A DNA stretch of 64,000 nt from Dickeya dianthicola NCPPB 453 (GCF_000365305.1 NZ_CM001841.1:1827100-1891099), one strand, 5' to 3'. Shown: positions 29,236 to 39,249, numbered from the stretch's first letter. Program-made: numbers and translations. The notes: generated by a model not told the origin, from the letters alone.

Positions 29236-30231
29236 TCAGCGCTTCTGGAAGTAGGTCATGGCCAGCGCCAGCGCCAGCACCAGCCCTTTGATGATGTCCA
29301 TAGCGTAATAGGGCACGGACAGCATCACCAACCCGTTTTGCAGTACGCCGAGGATCACCGCGCCGACCAGCGTTCCCAGCGCGTTGGGTTTGCCGGAACC
29401 GGCCAGCGAAAAACCGATATAAGCGGCGGCCACCGCGTCCATCAGGTAACCACCGCCGGCGTTGACCTGCGAAGAGCCGATGCGGGACGCCAGCAGGATG
29501 CCGCCCAGCGCGGCCAGCAGCGACGAAAACAGGTAGGCCAGCACACGGTAACGGGCGGTGCGAATACCGGCCAGCCGCGCCGCTTCCGGATTGCCGCCAA
29601 TCGCGTACATGCGCCGGCCGTGCTTGGTCAGCGACATATAAAGCTGCGCCAGAACCGTCACCACCAGCATGATCACCACAATCACCGGCACCTGCCCCAG
29701 CGTAGCGAACACCTCGGGGATCACGCCTTCCGCCATATCGCCGCTCGGCAGCAGCATATTCTGGGTGATGGAGCCGCCGTAGCTGTAGGTCATGGCGACG
29801 CCCTGAATCACGAACAGGCTGGCCAGCGTCGCCAGCATGTCGGGAATCCGCAGCACTACGATCAGAAACGCATTGAATAACCCCACCAGCAGACACAGCG
29901 TCAGCGTCAGCGCGATGGCGGCGGTGGTGCCGAAACCGTGCCAGACGAACAGCGAAATCACCAGCGCGTTCGCCAGCGAGGCGGTCGACCCTACCGACAG
30001 GTCGAAGCCGCCTACCGACAGCGAGAGGGAAACGGCGACGGCGATCACCGTGACGATGGCGATGGAGCGCAGGATATTGATGATGTTGTTCGGATCGAGA
30101 AAATTGTCCGACGCCAGCCCGAACAGGGCGATCAGCGCGACGACGGTAATCAGCATCCCCCATTTGTAGAACAGGTCGAACAGGCGGTGATGAAAGGGCA
30201 GCGCCCCGTTGGATGCAAGTGGCTGACTCAC
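29236..30231 (-). CDS. RbsC-type sugar ABC permease
   Basis: A 331-residue inner-membrane permease of the ribose/autoinducer-2 type, with about nine helices and the family segments LSVGGFDLSVGSTASL and GGNPEAARLAGI. The start is a GTG at 30231 that overlaps the ATPase stop (GTGA) and follows GGAGG at 9 bases; more upstream codons give an arginine-rich stretch without homology. It forms a channel for a pentose or related sugar. The partner ATPase is next to it, but no periplasmic binding protein gene is in the window, so the substrate cannot be named. Confidence 0.85.
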   Translation of the reverse strand: MSQPLASNGALPFHHRLFDLFYKWGMLITVVALIALFGLASDNFLDPNNIINILRSIAIVTVIAVAVSLSLSVGGFDLSVGSTASLANALVISLFVWHGFGTTAAIALTLTLCLLVGLFNAFLIVVLRIPDMLATLASLFVIQGVAMTYSYGGSITQNMLLPSGDMAEGVIPEVFATLGQVPVIVVIMLVVTVLAQLYMSLTKHGRRMYAIGGNPEAARLAGIRTARYRVLAYLFSSLLAALGGILLASRIGSSQVNAGGGYLMDAVAAAYIGFSLAGSGKPNALGTLVGAVILGVLQNGLVMLSVPYYAMDIIKGLVLALALAMTYFQKR

Positions 30232-31739
30232 GCGGGAGTTCCTCCGGTTGAATAAAGTAACAACGTCTCTTCGTCGGCGTCGGCGCCGTCCAGTTCGGCG
30301 ACGATACGCCCATCCCACAGCACGCAGATTCGGTCGCACAGGCCCACCAGTTCGGAGAACTCGCCGGAGGCATAAATCACGCCTTTGCCCTGCTGAGCCA
30401 GTGAATCGATCAAGCTAAACAGATCCTGTTTAGCTTTGATGTCCACGCCTTTGGTGGGCTCATCCAGAATCAGCACCTGTAGGTCGCTACGCAGCCATTT
30501 GCCGATCGCCACCTTTTGCTGGTTGCCGCCGGACAGACGGCGCAAGCGCTGTTGCGGCCCGCTGGTGCGGATGGTCAGCCGCTGGATCAACGCGCGGGCC
30601 CAGGCCAGCGCCTGACCGTGCCCGAAAACGCCGTAGCGGGAAAAGCTGTCGCTGGCGCTGATGCTGAGATTCATGGCGACGGATTCGTCAATAAAAATGC
30701 CTTCTTTACGCCGCTCCTCCGGCACCAGCGCGATACCCTGTTGTACCGCGTCCGCCGGCGAGGTAGGGCGCCAGGGCCGACCCTGATAGCGCCCGGACTC
30801 AATGCGGCTGCGGGCGGCGCCGAACAGCGCTTTACACAGTTCGGTTTTGCCCGCGCCGGCAAGGCCGGCGATGCCGAGAATTTCGCCCTGGCGCAGCCGG
30901 AGCGAAATATTGTGCAGCAGCGTGTCGTCGTGCAGGCCGTCTACCTGCAACAGAATGTCGTTGTCTTGACGTGGGCGGCGCGGCGGGAAAATATCATCCA
31001 GCCGGTGGCCCAGCATCCGCTCGACAATTTCCCCGCCGCTGAGTCCCTGCACCGGGCCGCTGCTGACAAACTGCCCATCGCGCAGCACGGTCAGCGTATC
31101 GCAGATGGCTTTCAGTTCGTGGATGCGGTGTGAAATAAAAACGATGCCGATACCGTCCTGCTGCAGGCGGCGCACCACGGCGAACAGCCGGGCGCTTTCT
31201 TCTTGGTCGAGCGGAGCGGTGGGTTCGTCAAGGATCAGAAACCGGCAGCGGTGGGAGAGCGCGCGCGCCAGCAGGATTTGCTGTTTTTCCGCCAGCGAGC
31301 ACCGTTCCAGCCGCTGGCGGACATTGATGTTGACCCCCAGTTGCGCCAGCAGCGCCTGCGCCTGCCGATAGAGCGCCGGCCAGTTGAGTACGTGGCCGCT
31401 TTCCGCCAACTGGTCCAGCATGATATTTTCCGCCACCGACAGCGTGGGGACCAGCGCGGCGTCCACTTCCTGCTGTACCAGATGAATACCGTGGCGTTTG
31501 GCGTCGCGGGGAGAATGAATTACGACTTTTTCGCCATCCAGCAGGATATCTCCGCTGTAATGGTCATAAGATCCAGAAAGAATCGCCATTAGCGTGGATT
31601 TTCCCGCGCCGTTGGCGCCGGTCAGCGCGTGGATAGATCCGCCTTCCAGCGTGAAATTCACCTGTCTGAGCGCCGGGAATCCGGCAAAAGAGATGGAAAT
31701 GTAGCGCATTTCCAGACGCGAACGCGGGTTTATGGACAT
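30228..31739 (-). CDS. RbsA-type sugar ABC transporter double ATPase
   Basis: A 503-residue ATPase with two fused nucleotide-binding domains. The first has GANGAGKST and the variant signature CSLAEKQQ; the second has the degenerate Walker A GLAGAGKTE and signature LSGGNQQK with LILDEPTKGVD. This pattern is typical of RbsA/MglA/XylG. The ATG at 31739 (MSINPRSRLEMRY) is preferred over a TTG four codons upstream. A 147-bp inverted-repeat element ends 22 bp upstream, so the native promoter or a preceding binding-protein gene may be missing. Confidence 0.87.
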   Translation of the reverse strand: MSINPRSRLEMRYISISFAGFPALRQVNFTLEGGSIHALTGANGAGKSTLMAILSGSYDHYSGDILLDGEKVVIHSPRDAKRHGIHLVQQEVDAALVPTLSVAENIMLDQLAESGHVLNWPALYRQAQALLAQLGVNINVRQRLERCSLAEKQQILLARALSHRCRFLILDEPTAPLDQEESARLFAVVRRLQQDGIGIVFISHRIHELKAICDTLTVLRDGQFVSSGPVQGLSGGEIVERMLGHRLDDIFPPRRPRQDNDILLQVDGLHDDTLLHNISLRLRQGEILGIAGLAGAGKTELCKALFGAARSRIESGRYQGRPWRPTSPADAVQQGIALVPEERRKEGIFIDESVAMNLSISASDSFSRYGVFGHGQALAWARALIQRLTIRTSGPQQRLRRLSGGNQQKVAIGKWLRSDLQVLILDEPTKGVDIKAKQDLFSLIDSLAQQGKGVIYASGEFSELVGLCDRICVLWDGRIVAELDGADADEETLLLYSTGGTPA

Positions 31740-32150
31740 AATTGACAACAACGGGTTCTTAGAGCCTATCCCATTAGGGCTATTTCACTTGCCATTTTGG
31801 CCCTGGGCAGTGCTCGAAATCCTCACGTACTACGTGTACGCTCCGGTTTCTCCGCGCTGTCCGAGTCCAAACTGGCTGCGTCAATAACGCCTACTGGGAT
31901 AGGCTCTTAATGGCGGTAATGACGAGAGGTCGACGTTGAAAAATATCACATTAACTGCAGAATGGCATGCCTGAATGGGGTTGCGGATGTCTCGGGAAAG
32001 AAATGAAAAAGCATAACTTAAGCAAAAACGTTATTAAGACCGGAATCCGTTATCCCTAACTATGGTTACCAATCTGTTTTTTCCGCGCAGAGTTGCAGGT
32101 TAAACCGGGCGTTTTATCCTATAAATTATTCAAACAGGAATGTATCCGTA
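31740..32150. other. Divergent intergenic region between the ABC ATPase and hcxA
   Basis: No gene recognised. The first part is filled by a 147-bp inverted-repeat element; the remaining 240 bp is AT-rich and should contain the hcxA promoter, ending in an AGGAA ribosome site. Confidence 0.6.
31761..31907. repeat. 147-bp inverted-repeat (MITE-like) element
   Basis: The left end AGAGCCTATCCCA is mirrored exactly by the right end TGGGATAGGCTCT, and the next few bases are nearly symmetrical (TTAGG / CCTAC). The interior has no reading frame. I recall similar palindromic elements scattered in Pectobacteriaceae and relatives. It sits 22 bp upstream of the ABC ATPase start. Confidence 0.8.
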
Positions 32151-33239
32151 ATGAGTACCACTGATATTCGGGTCCAGGTGGGTCCGGCCAATTATTTTTC
32201 TTTCCCCGGGGCGATCGACAAGCTGAGCGAATTTTATCCGGACGAAGTGCTGGCTCGCGCGTTGTGGATACACGGCGAACGCGCGCTGGCGGCGACGTGC
32301 GCTTATCTGCCGGCGGCGTTTTCTGCGCCGACGGCCCGGTCAGCCAGCTTTTCTGCTCATTGCAGCGAAAATGAAATTGCGCGCTTGACGGCGGCGGCGG
32401 GCGATGACCGCACCGTGGTGATTGGCGTGGGCGGCGGCGCGGTGCTGGATACCGCCAAGGTGGTGGCGCGTCGTCTTGGTCTGCCGCTGGTGGCGATTCC
32501 GACCATTGCCGCGACCTGCGCCGCCTGGACGCCGCTCTCGGTCTGGTACAACGAGGCCGGGCAGGCGCTACGGTTTGAGATTTTCCACGATGCCAATCAT
32601 CTGGTGCTGGTGGAACCGCGTATTCTGCTGGCGGCGCCGGTGGAATACCTGCTGGCGGGCATTGGCGATACGCTGGCGAAATGGTATGAGGCGGTGGTGT
32701 TAAGCCCGCAGCCGGAAACCCTGTCGCTGACCGTGCGTCTGGGGTTGCAAACCGCGCAGGATATTCGTGACGTATTGCTGAACCAGAGCGAGTCCGCGCT
32801 GAAGGCGGCGCGTAACGCTACGCTGAACCAGGATTTCCTGGATGTTGTCGACGCGATTATCGCCGGCGGCGGCATGGTGGGCGGGTTGGGCGAGCGTTAC
32901 ACCCGGGTGGCGGCGGCGCATGCGGTACACAACGGTTTGACGGTGTTGCCGCAGACGGCGCATTTTCTGCATGGCACCAAAGTGGCTTACGGCATTCTGG
33001 TACAGTGCGCGCTGCTGGGGCAAACCGAGACGCTGCGTCAGTTGAAAGCGGCATTCCGGGTGTTCGGGCTGCCGGTGTCGCTGGCCGAGCTGGATGTGGA
33101 TATGACTGATGAAACGGCGTTGCAGGCGGTTATCGCCCGTACCTTGCAGGCCGGCGAATCCATTCATTATCTGCCCGGTCCGCTGGACGCTGATACGTTG
33201 CTGACCGCGTTCCAGACTGTGGAACGGGCGAACGACTGA
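32151..33239 (+). CDS. hcxA: Hydroxycarboxylate dehydrogenase HcxA (YbdH)
   Basis: A 362-residue enzyme of the iron-containing alcohol/glycerol dehydrogenase family, the same length as E. coli YbdH and similar throughout: GPANYFSFPG, GVGGGAVLDTAK (NAD-binding), PTIAATCAAWTPLSVWYNEAG, and the metal-ligand region HAVHNGL with HFLHGTKVAYG. E. coli HcxA reduces 2-oxoacids such as 2-oxobutyrate to hydroxyacids using NADPH. It is monocistronic here, divergent from the sugar ABC pair and closed by a strong hairpin. A tandem 16-bp repeat starts at its stop codon. Confidence 0.9.
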   Translation: MSTTDIRVQVGPANYFSFPGAIDKLSEFYPDEVLARALWIHGERALAATCAYLPAAFSAPTARSASFSAHCSENEIARLTAAAGDDRTVVIGVGGGAVLDTAKVVARRLGLPLVAIPTIAATCAAWTPLSVWYNEAGQALRFEIFHDANHLVLVEPRILLAAPVEYLLAGIGDTLAKWYEAVVLSPQPETLSLTVRLGLQTAQDIRDVLLNQSESALKAARNATLNQDFLDVVDAIIAGGGMVGGLGERYTRVAAAHAVHNGLTVLPQTAHFLHGTKVAYGILVQCALLGQTETLRQLKAAFRVFGLPVSLAELDVDMTDETALQAVIARTLQAGESIHYLPGPLDADTLLTAFQTVERAND

Positions 33240-33284
33240 TAGGGTGAACGGTTGATAGGGTGAACGGTTGATAAAATGACGGGG
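33237..33284. repeat. 16-bp tandem repeat beginning at the hcxA stop codon
   Basis: TGATAGGGTGAACGGT occurs at 33237-33252 and 33253-33268, with a diverged third copy after it. The first three bases of copy one are the hcxA stop codon, and the repeat runs into the downstream terminator. Confidence 0.85.
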
Positions 33285-33309
33285 CGGTTTTTTAAACCGC
33301 CCCGTCATT
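33275..33309. terminator. 16-bp-stem hairpin between hcxA and the KTSC gene
   Basis: AATGACGGGGCGGTTT pairs exactly with AAACCGCCCCGTCATT around a three-base loop. It is one of the longest perfect stems in the window and lies between convergent genes, so it very probably ends transcription both ways, though no T-run follows the stem. Confidence 0.7.
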
Positions 33310-33319
33310 GAGGGCTGGG

Positions 33320-33532
33320 TTATTGCAGTTTGTCATACGCAAAGGAGTTCCTGATGTAACGTGCGTAATAACGCGCTTTGGCGTTGGAGGCCATCAACTC
33401 CTCATAAATCATTCGTGCTACGTTTTTGTACTGATACAGACTGCCGTTCAGTAATTCTACTTCTAATATGCTGGTTTCCGAATCGTAACCTACGGCAAAC
33501 AGCTCGGTGGAAGATACACGTTTGCGTTGCAA
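33320..33532 (-). CDS. KTSC-domain small protein
   Basis: A 70-residue protein made up almost wholly of a KTSC domain: the VSSTELFAVGYDSETSILEVEL segment resembles the S-x-I-x-x-x-G-Y-D-x-x-T pattern, followed by GSLYQYKNV and SNAKARYYARYIRN. The domain was named from its fusion to lysyl-tRNA synthetases and may bind nucleic acid; its function is unknown. No ATG is available; the start is a TTG at 33532 nine bases after AGGGAG. Confidence 0.8.
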   Translation of the reverse strand: MQRKRVSSTELFAVGYDSETSILEVELLNGSLYQYKNVARMIYEELMASNAKARYYARYIRNSFAYDKLQ

Positions 33533-33859
33533 AACAAATTGCTCCCTGTTGATGGTTGCGATGTAACGACAAGGTTACTTGCTGTATTTTTTTTGGTCAA
33601 TATCGACGCCAGAGGGTCGAAAAAATCGTCAGTAAAACAGACGAAAGAATGCAAAAAAACTTATCATTTCACTATTTCACCTGCACATTGGCAGATGATG
33701 CCACGTTTGCAGGAATCTCTCCGTCAGTCAACGATTGGCTGTCAGGATGGGTTCCCATTTTGGCGGCGATCACGTTTTTAATGTCATACCGGCACATCAG
33801 CAATGGTTCAATCTCAACCGTCTGTTGTGCCGGTTTATCGCATTATTAAACAACTCCGA
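33533..33859. other. Intergenic region between the KTSC gene and fghA
   Basis: About 330 bp with no supported gene. A 60-odd-codon frame beginning ATGCAAAAA at 33649 lacks a ribosome site and a recognisable family. The KTSC promoter should lie at the left end. Confidence 0.4.
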
Positions 33860-34705
33860 TCAGTTCGACTGCAAGTGCTTTGCGTGAAAACGCAGATGAT
33901 CTTCGATAAAGCTGGCGATGAAGTAGTAGCTGTGGTCATAACCCGGCTGGATACGCAGCGTCAGCGGCCATTGCCGGGCGCTGGCGACGGCTTCCAACTG
34001 CTCGGGCTGAAGCTGGGTTGGCAGGAAGCTGTCGCCGTCGCCCTGATCGATCAACGTCGGCAGCGGCGCGTCGCTGTGAGCGAGCAGGTGACAACTGTCG
34101 TACTGCAGCCACTGCTGCCGGTCGTCGCCCAGATAGGCGCTGAAGGCTTTCTGCCCCCAGGGCACCTGTGACGGGTTGACGATCGGCGCAAAGGCCGACA
34201 CCGAGCGGAAACGCCCCGGATGGCGCAGCGCCAGCATCAGCGCGCCGTGCCCGCCCATCGAATGGCCGCTGATGGCGACCCGATCGCTGGCGCTGACGTG
34301 CCAGCGCACCAGCGCCGGCAGTTCGTCGCTGATATAGTCGAACATGCGGAAATGCCGGTCCCAGGGTGATTGCGTGGCGTTGACATAAAAACCCGCGCCC
34401 TTGCCCAGGTCGTACTGGACGTCGTCCGGCACCTCATCGCCGCGCGGACTGGTGTCCGGCATGACTAACACCAGCCCCAGTTCCGCCGCCACCCGCTGGG
34501 CGCCGGATTTGATGGTAAAGTTCTCGTCGTTGCAGGTCAGCCCCGACAGCCAGTACAGCACCGGCGGCGGGGCCTCCCCGGCGAGGGGAGGATAAAACAC
34601 GCTGAAGGTCATGTCGCTATTCAGCGTGGTGGAGGCATGGCGATAGCGCCGCTGCCAGCCGCCGAACAACCGGTGTTCTTCCAGTAATTCCAGTGACGCC
34701 GTCAT
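33860..34705 (-). CDS. fghA: S-formylglutathione hydrolase
   Basis: A 281-residue esterase-D family hydrolase. The nucleophile serine is in [12 protein letters not shown]; the His lies in PGYDHSYYF near the C-terminus, and the family segment [11 protein letters not shown] is present. It hydrolyses S-formylglutathione to formate and glutathione, the second step of formaldehyde detoxification. The ATG at 34705 ([11 protein letters not shown]) is preferred because GAGGA lies 11 bases upstream and homologues start there; an ATG at 34726 shares one base with the frmA stop. It forms an operon with frmA. Confidence 0.93.
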   Translation of the reverse strand: MTASLELLEEHRLFGGWQRRYRHASTTLNSDMTFSVFYPPLAGEAPPPVLYWLSGLTCNDENFTIKSGAQRVAAELGLVLVMPDTSPRGDEVPDDVQYDLGKGAGFYVNATQSPWDRHFRMFDYISDELPALVRWHVSASDRVAISGHSMGGHGALMLALRHPGRFRSVSAFAPIVNPSQVPWGQKAFSAYLGDDRQQWLQYDSCHLLAHSDAPLPTLIDQGDGDSFLPTQLQPEQLEAVASARQWPLTLRIQPGYDHSYYFIASFIEDHLRFHAKHLQSN

Positions 34706-34725
34706 GGTGTGCGGATTCCTCGTCA

Positions 34726-35862
<1,137 letters not shown>

Positions 35863-35863
35863 T

Positions 35864-35893
35864 CAGATTTGTTCATATCAGACTTGTTCATAT
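35864..35893. repeat. 15-bp direct repeat in the frmA leader
   Basis: CAGATTTGTTCATAT at 35864-35878 is repeated with one change at 35879-35893, beginning about 16 bp upstream of the frmA start, where it could affect initiation or a regulator site. Confidence 0.8.
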
Positions 35894-35991
35894 TCATAGT
35901 CGCGGCGCCGCTGCCGGAATGACGCAGCAGCTGCCGGGGATAATGCGGCATTGCCGTTGAATGCCGACAGGGAATACATCAGACGCCGAGT

Positions 35992-36050
35992 TTAATCATC
36001 AGTTAGTTCAATCATCAGTTAGCTCGATCATCAGTTAGCTCAATCATCAG
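35992..36050. repeat. 16-bp tandem repeat across the LysR gene stop codon
   Basis: Three full copies of a 16-bp unit (TTAGCTCAATCATCAG and variants) at 36003-36050 follow a partial copy at 35992-36002. The array covers the last codons and the stop of the LysR gene. Because 16 is not a multiple of three, each copy is read in a different frame. Confidence 0.9.
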
Positions 36051-36890
36051 TTTTTTCAGCGCCTCGACATTGGGACCGAAGGCGTCTCGCCGCCAGATAA
36101 GCCAGGTGCTGACCGACGCGATATCGGTAGGCAGGTGATGGACCTGAACCTGCTGACCGGCAGGCAGGGCTTCCAGTACGCTGAGCGGCACCATCGCCAC
36201 GCCGCTGCCGCCGGCCACGCCCGCCAGCAGGGCGCTGTACGACGGCATTTCTACCACGGCGGCGGGGGAGATGCCCTGCCCGCGAAACCAGCCTTCCAGC
36301 CGCTGGCGGTAGCCGCAGCCTGACGCGAAGGCCAGCAACGGCAGGTGGCGCACCTGCGCCGCCTGAGAAACCGGCGGTATGCCGGCGGCGGTAATCAACG
36401 CCAGTTGCTGTGAAAAGACCCGGCAGCTGTTGATGGCGTCATGATTAATCGGCCCGGTCACCATCGCTGCCGCTAGTTCGCCGGCGTTTACGGCGTCCAG
36501 CAGTGCGCCGCAGGTGTCGCTGCGCAGCGCGACCTGAACCGACGGATAGCGGCGGTGGTACAGCGCCAGCAAGTCAGGCAACGAGGCGATCAGCAGGCTT
36601 TCCACCGCGCCTAACGTGAACAGGCCGGCCGGTTCGCTGGTGTGCGCCATCGCCAGCGCTTCATCGCTCAACGCCAGAATACGCTGGGCGTAGCACAGGA
36701 AATTATGGCCGGCGGGCGACAGGCGAACGCGCTGGCGCTCACGAATAAACAGATCGGTCCCCAGTTCCTGCTCCAACTGGCGCAGCCGGGTAGTGAGGTT
36801 GGACGGCACACGGCCAAGCTGCGCGGCGGCGCGCACCAATGAACCGGTTTCCGCCACCAGACAGAACATACGCAGTTGGGTCAGGTCCAT
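36015..36890 (-). CDS. LysR-type transcriptional regulator
   Basis: A 291-residue LysR protein. The winged helix-turn-helix is at residues 1-60 (LTQLRMFCLVAETGSLVRAAAQL...VPSNLTTRLRQLE); the effector domain follows from about residue 90. I do not recognise a specific named orthologue. It lies upstream of frmA-fghA on the same strand, separated by 167 bp with tandem repeats, so it may control that pair or an unlinked target. Its last codons (MIELTDDRAN) are encoded by a 16-bp tandem repeat that continues past the stop, so the C-terminus may vary between strains. Confidence 0.85.
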   Translation of the reverse strand: MDLTQLRMFCLVAETGSLVRAAAQLGRVPSNLTTRLRQLEQELGTDLFIRERQRVRLSPAGHNFLCYAQRILALSDEALAMAHTSEPAGLFTLGAVESLLIASLPDLLALYHRRYPSVQVALRSDTCGALLDAVNAGELAAAMVTGPINHDAINSCRVFSQQLALITAAGIPPVSQAAQVRHLPLLAFASGCGYRQRLEGWFRGQGISPAAVVEMPSYSALLAGVAGGSGVAMVPLSVLEALPAGQQVQVHHLPTDIASVSTWLIWRRDAFGPNVEALKKLMIELTDDRAN

Positions 36891-37043
36891 GCATTCTCTT
36901 TTCGTGAGTAACTTTTATAAAGTTGTTTATTTATATTGAGTGTAACGGTTGTGTCTGCCACTGGCAACCCGGTGGTTTACCGGCTGTCTGCGCTCTTCTC
37001 GTCACTGACCGGCGTCAGCGGCCGGGGATCGGCGTGGTTGTCG

Positions 37044-37078
37044 CCTGCCGGCAACGCGAATTATTTTAGGGGATATAT
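37044..37078. repeat. Half copy of an enterobacterial palindromic repeat
   Basis: CCTGCCGGCAACGCGAATTA and the following TTTTAGGGGATATAT match the right arm of the full elements, adjoining the full copy at 37080. Confidence 0.6.
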
Positions 37079-37079
37079 C

Positions 37080-37207
37080 TATACCCGTCATACTTCAAGT
37101 TGCAGGTGTGTTGGCTGCCCTTGCTCACCCCAGTCACTTACTTATGTAAGCTCCTGGGGGTTTACTCGGTTGCCGCCTTCCTGCACCTCGAATTATTTTG
37201 GGTATAT
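37080..37207. repeat. Enterobacterial palindromic repeat, full copy
   Basis: A 128-bp element with imperfect inverted ends: left TATACCCGTCATACTTCAAG, right CTCGAATTATTTTGGGTATA. The interior has smaller stems (CTTACTTATGTAAG). It resembles repeats I know from Dickeya, Serratia and Yersinia intergenic regions; no coding capacity. Confidence 0.75.
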
Positions 37208-37410
37208 AACTGCCGGGTGTACGCCGCCGGTTTTTTTATTTTTTGTGACATTTAAAGTAGCTGCCGGCTAATAGCGCGGCTTTTTTTTTATCGCAGAATA
37301 AGGATAAGATGGGAGTCGGGTTTTGGCACGGAGCCTGTTTATTCCTCTTTTTTCTTTGTGACATCCTATGGACGACATAGACGGTCATCACTGACCGATC
37401 TCCTACCCGT

Positions 37411-37536
37411 TGTACCCGCCATGCTTCAATTGCGGATGTGTTGGTCGCTTTCATTGATTCCCGTCTCTTACCGGTGTAAGCGACCGGGATTCACTGGGCT
37501 GCCGCCTGCACGCGACTTGAATTATTTAGGGTAAAT
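37411..37536. repeat. Enterobacterial palindromic repeat, second full copy
   Basis: Same family as 37080-37207: left end GTACCCGCCATGCTTCAAT, right end GACTTGAATTATTTAGGGTA. It ends about 85 bp before the chosen start of the first chemoreceptor. Confidence 0.75.
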
Positions 37537-37620
37537 AGCTCCATGCATCCTGGCGCCATCGCGTTTTGCCGCGCTGCGGATGAGACATTATTCAAATCAG
37601 ACACACACTATCTGGATATC

Positions 37621-39249
37621 ATGATGCGCATTTTAAAAAATATCACCATCAGGGCCATGCTTTTAATCATACTCACCGGATTTACCTTAATCTGGGGAGG
37701 CAGCGCGATTACTACTATCGTGTCATTAAATAAAGTCGAGTCTTTATTGGACGCCAATCAGACTGAGAAAAAAAATTACACGATTCTGTCCAACGGCCGG
37801 GAAGCCTTTACCCAGTCCATCGCGCTGATTAACCGCAGTACGCTGTTCCAGCAGCGAGGGGATACCGCTCAGGCGCAGGCGCTTTTGCAAAAAGTGCAGG
37901 GCAACCTCGACAGCACCCGAACGCTGCTGACGGCCTTTCGCGCCGCCGGCCATAGCGGCATCAGCGCCACGCTGGCGGGACAAATCGCCGACTCGTGGGA
38001 CAGCGCCATTGCCCAGGCGCTGATGCCGATGCTGAACGCCAGCCGCGCCGGCCGTTTCGATGAATACCAGCACTATTATCTGGACGTTTACCCCGCGCTG
38101 GCGCAGGCGTTTGGCAACAACGTGGCGCAGTATGGCGAGGCGATACAGGCCGACGACTCGTTGACCAAAGCGAATCGTCTGGCCTCCATTTGCCGGGATG
38201 TGCTGAGCGCCGCTCTGATTTTGGGGCTGCTGGCGTTGCTCCTGTGCGATCGCTATCTGGTCAACTATCTGGTTAAACCGGTAGGGGATATCAAACGTCA
38301 CCTGACCGCCTTGACCGAGGGGCGCCTTGGCGCGGAGCTGCACGAGTTCGGCCGTAACTGCGTTGGGCAGTTGATTCCCTACATCCGGCAAATGCAAAGC
38401 AATCTGCGCGATACCGTGAGCGTGATCCGCGAGAGTTCGGCGGCGCTGCATGTCGGGGCGAGCGAGATTAGAAGCGGCAACGACGAACTGGCCAGCAGGA
38501 CGGAAGAACAGGCGGCGGCGCTGCAACAGACGGCCGCCAGCATGGAGCAGCTGAGCGCCACGGTTATCCAGAACGCGGATAATCTGAAGCAAGCCAGCCA
38601 GTTGGCGCAGGACGCCACCAAACGCGCCGTCGGCGGCGGCGAAGTCGGCAAGGCGCTGGAAGACATGATGAATGGGATTTCCAACAGTTCGCGTCAAATC
38701 AACGACATTATTACCCTGATTAACGGCATCGCGTTCCAGACCAATATTCTGGCGTTGAACGCGGCGGTGGAAGCGGCGCGAGCGGGAGAAGCCGGGCGCG
38801 GTTTTGCCGTGGTGGCGGGCGAAGTGCGCAATCTGGCCCAACGCAGCGGTCAGGCGGCCAAGGATATCAGCGCGTTGATCGGCGATTCCGTTCAGCGCGT
38901 GGCGGCGGGTTCCGTTCAATTGACGCAGGCCGGCGCGGCAATGGGCGACATTATCAACGGCATCATGAGCGTAGATGCGCTGATTCGCGATATCGCATCG
39001 GCGTCGGAGGAGCAAAAGAACGGCATTATGCAGGTGAGCCAGGCCGTGACGGAAATGGACAGCGTGACCCAGCAGAATGCGGCGCTGGTAGAGGAAGCGG
39101 CATCATCGGCGGCATCGCTGGAGTCTCAGGCCCGGCAACTGGCGGACGCCGTCACCGTATTCAGCCTGTCGGAGGAGGATCACCGCTATTCCGCCAGCGG
39201 CATGCTGCCTGCTTCGCCACTGGCATTGAGCGTATCGCCATCCCGCTGA
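37621..39249 (+). CDS. Methyl-accepting chemotaxis protein 1, without a C-terminal pentapeptide
   Basis: A 542-residue transmembrane chemoreceptor. TM1 is near residues 8-30 ([20 protein letters not shown]), then a four-helix periplasmic domain, TM2 around [17 protein letters not shown], a HAMP region and a cytoplasmic signalling domain with the conserved tip [19 protein letters not shown]. The C-terminus is LSVSPSR and lacks the CheR-binding xWExF pentapeptide found in the next four receptors. Start uncertain: ATG at 37621 aligns with the others, but frames open from 37543. Less similar to its neighbours than they are to each other. Ligand unknown. Confidence 0.9.
   Translation: MMRILKNITIRAMLLIILTGFTLIWGGSAITTIVSLNKVESLLDANQTEKKNYTILSNGREAFTQSIALINRSTLFQQRGDTAQAQALLQKVQGNLDSTRTLLTAFRAAGHSGISATLAGQIADSWDSAIAQALMPMLNASRAGRFDEYQHYYLDVYPALAQAFGNNVAQYGEAIQADDSLTKANRLASICRDVLSAALILGLLALLLCDRYLVNYLVKPVGDIKRHLTALTEGRLGAELHEFGRNCVGQLIPYIRQMQSNLRDTVSVIRESSAALHVGASEIRSGNDELASRTEEQAAALQQTAASMEQLSATVIQNADNLKQASQLAQDATKRAVGGGEVGKALEDMMNGISNSSRQINDIITLINGIAFQTNILALNAAVEAARAGEAGRGFAVVAGEVRNLAQRSGQAAKDISALIGDSVQRVAAGSVQLTQAGAAMGDIINGIMSVDALIRDIASASEEQKNGIMQVSQAVTEMDSVTQQNAALVEEAASSAASLESQARQLADAVTVFSLSEEDHRYSASGMLPASPLALSVSPSR

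Larger units (their letters stand above)
36891..37620. other. Repeat-rich intergenic region between the LysR gene and the first chemoreceptor
   Basis: About 730 bp without a supported gene. It contains two full copies and one half copy of an enterobacterial palindromic repeat (listed separately). Promoters for the LysR gene and the first chemoreceptor should lie here; I found no clear sigma-28 site. Confidence 0.6.

Noticed and set aside
33649-33849. Possible small protein starting ATGCAAAAA
   Set aside because: No ribosome site, no homology I recognise and the frame ends in sequence of no evident structure. Left as intergenic.
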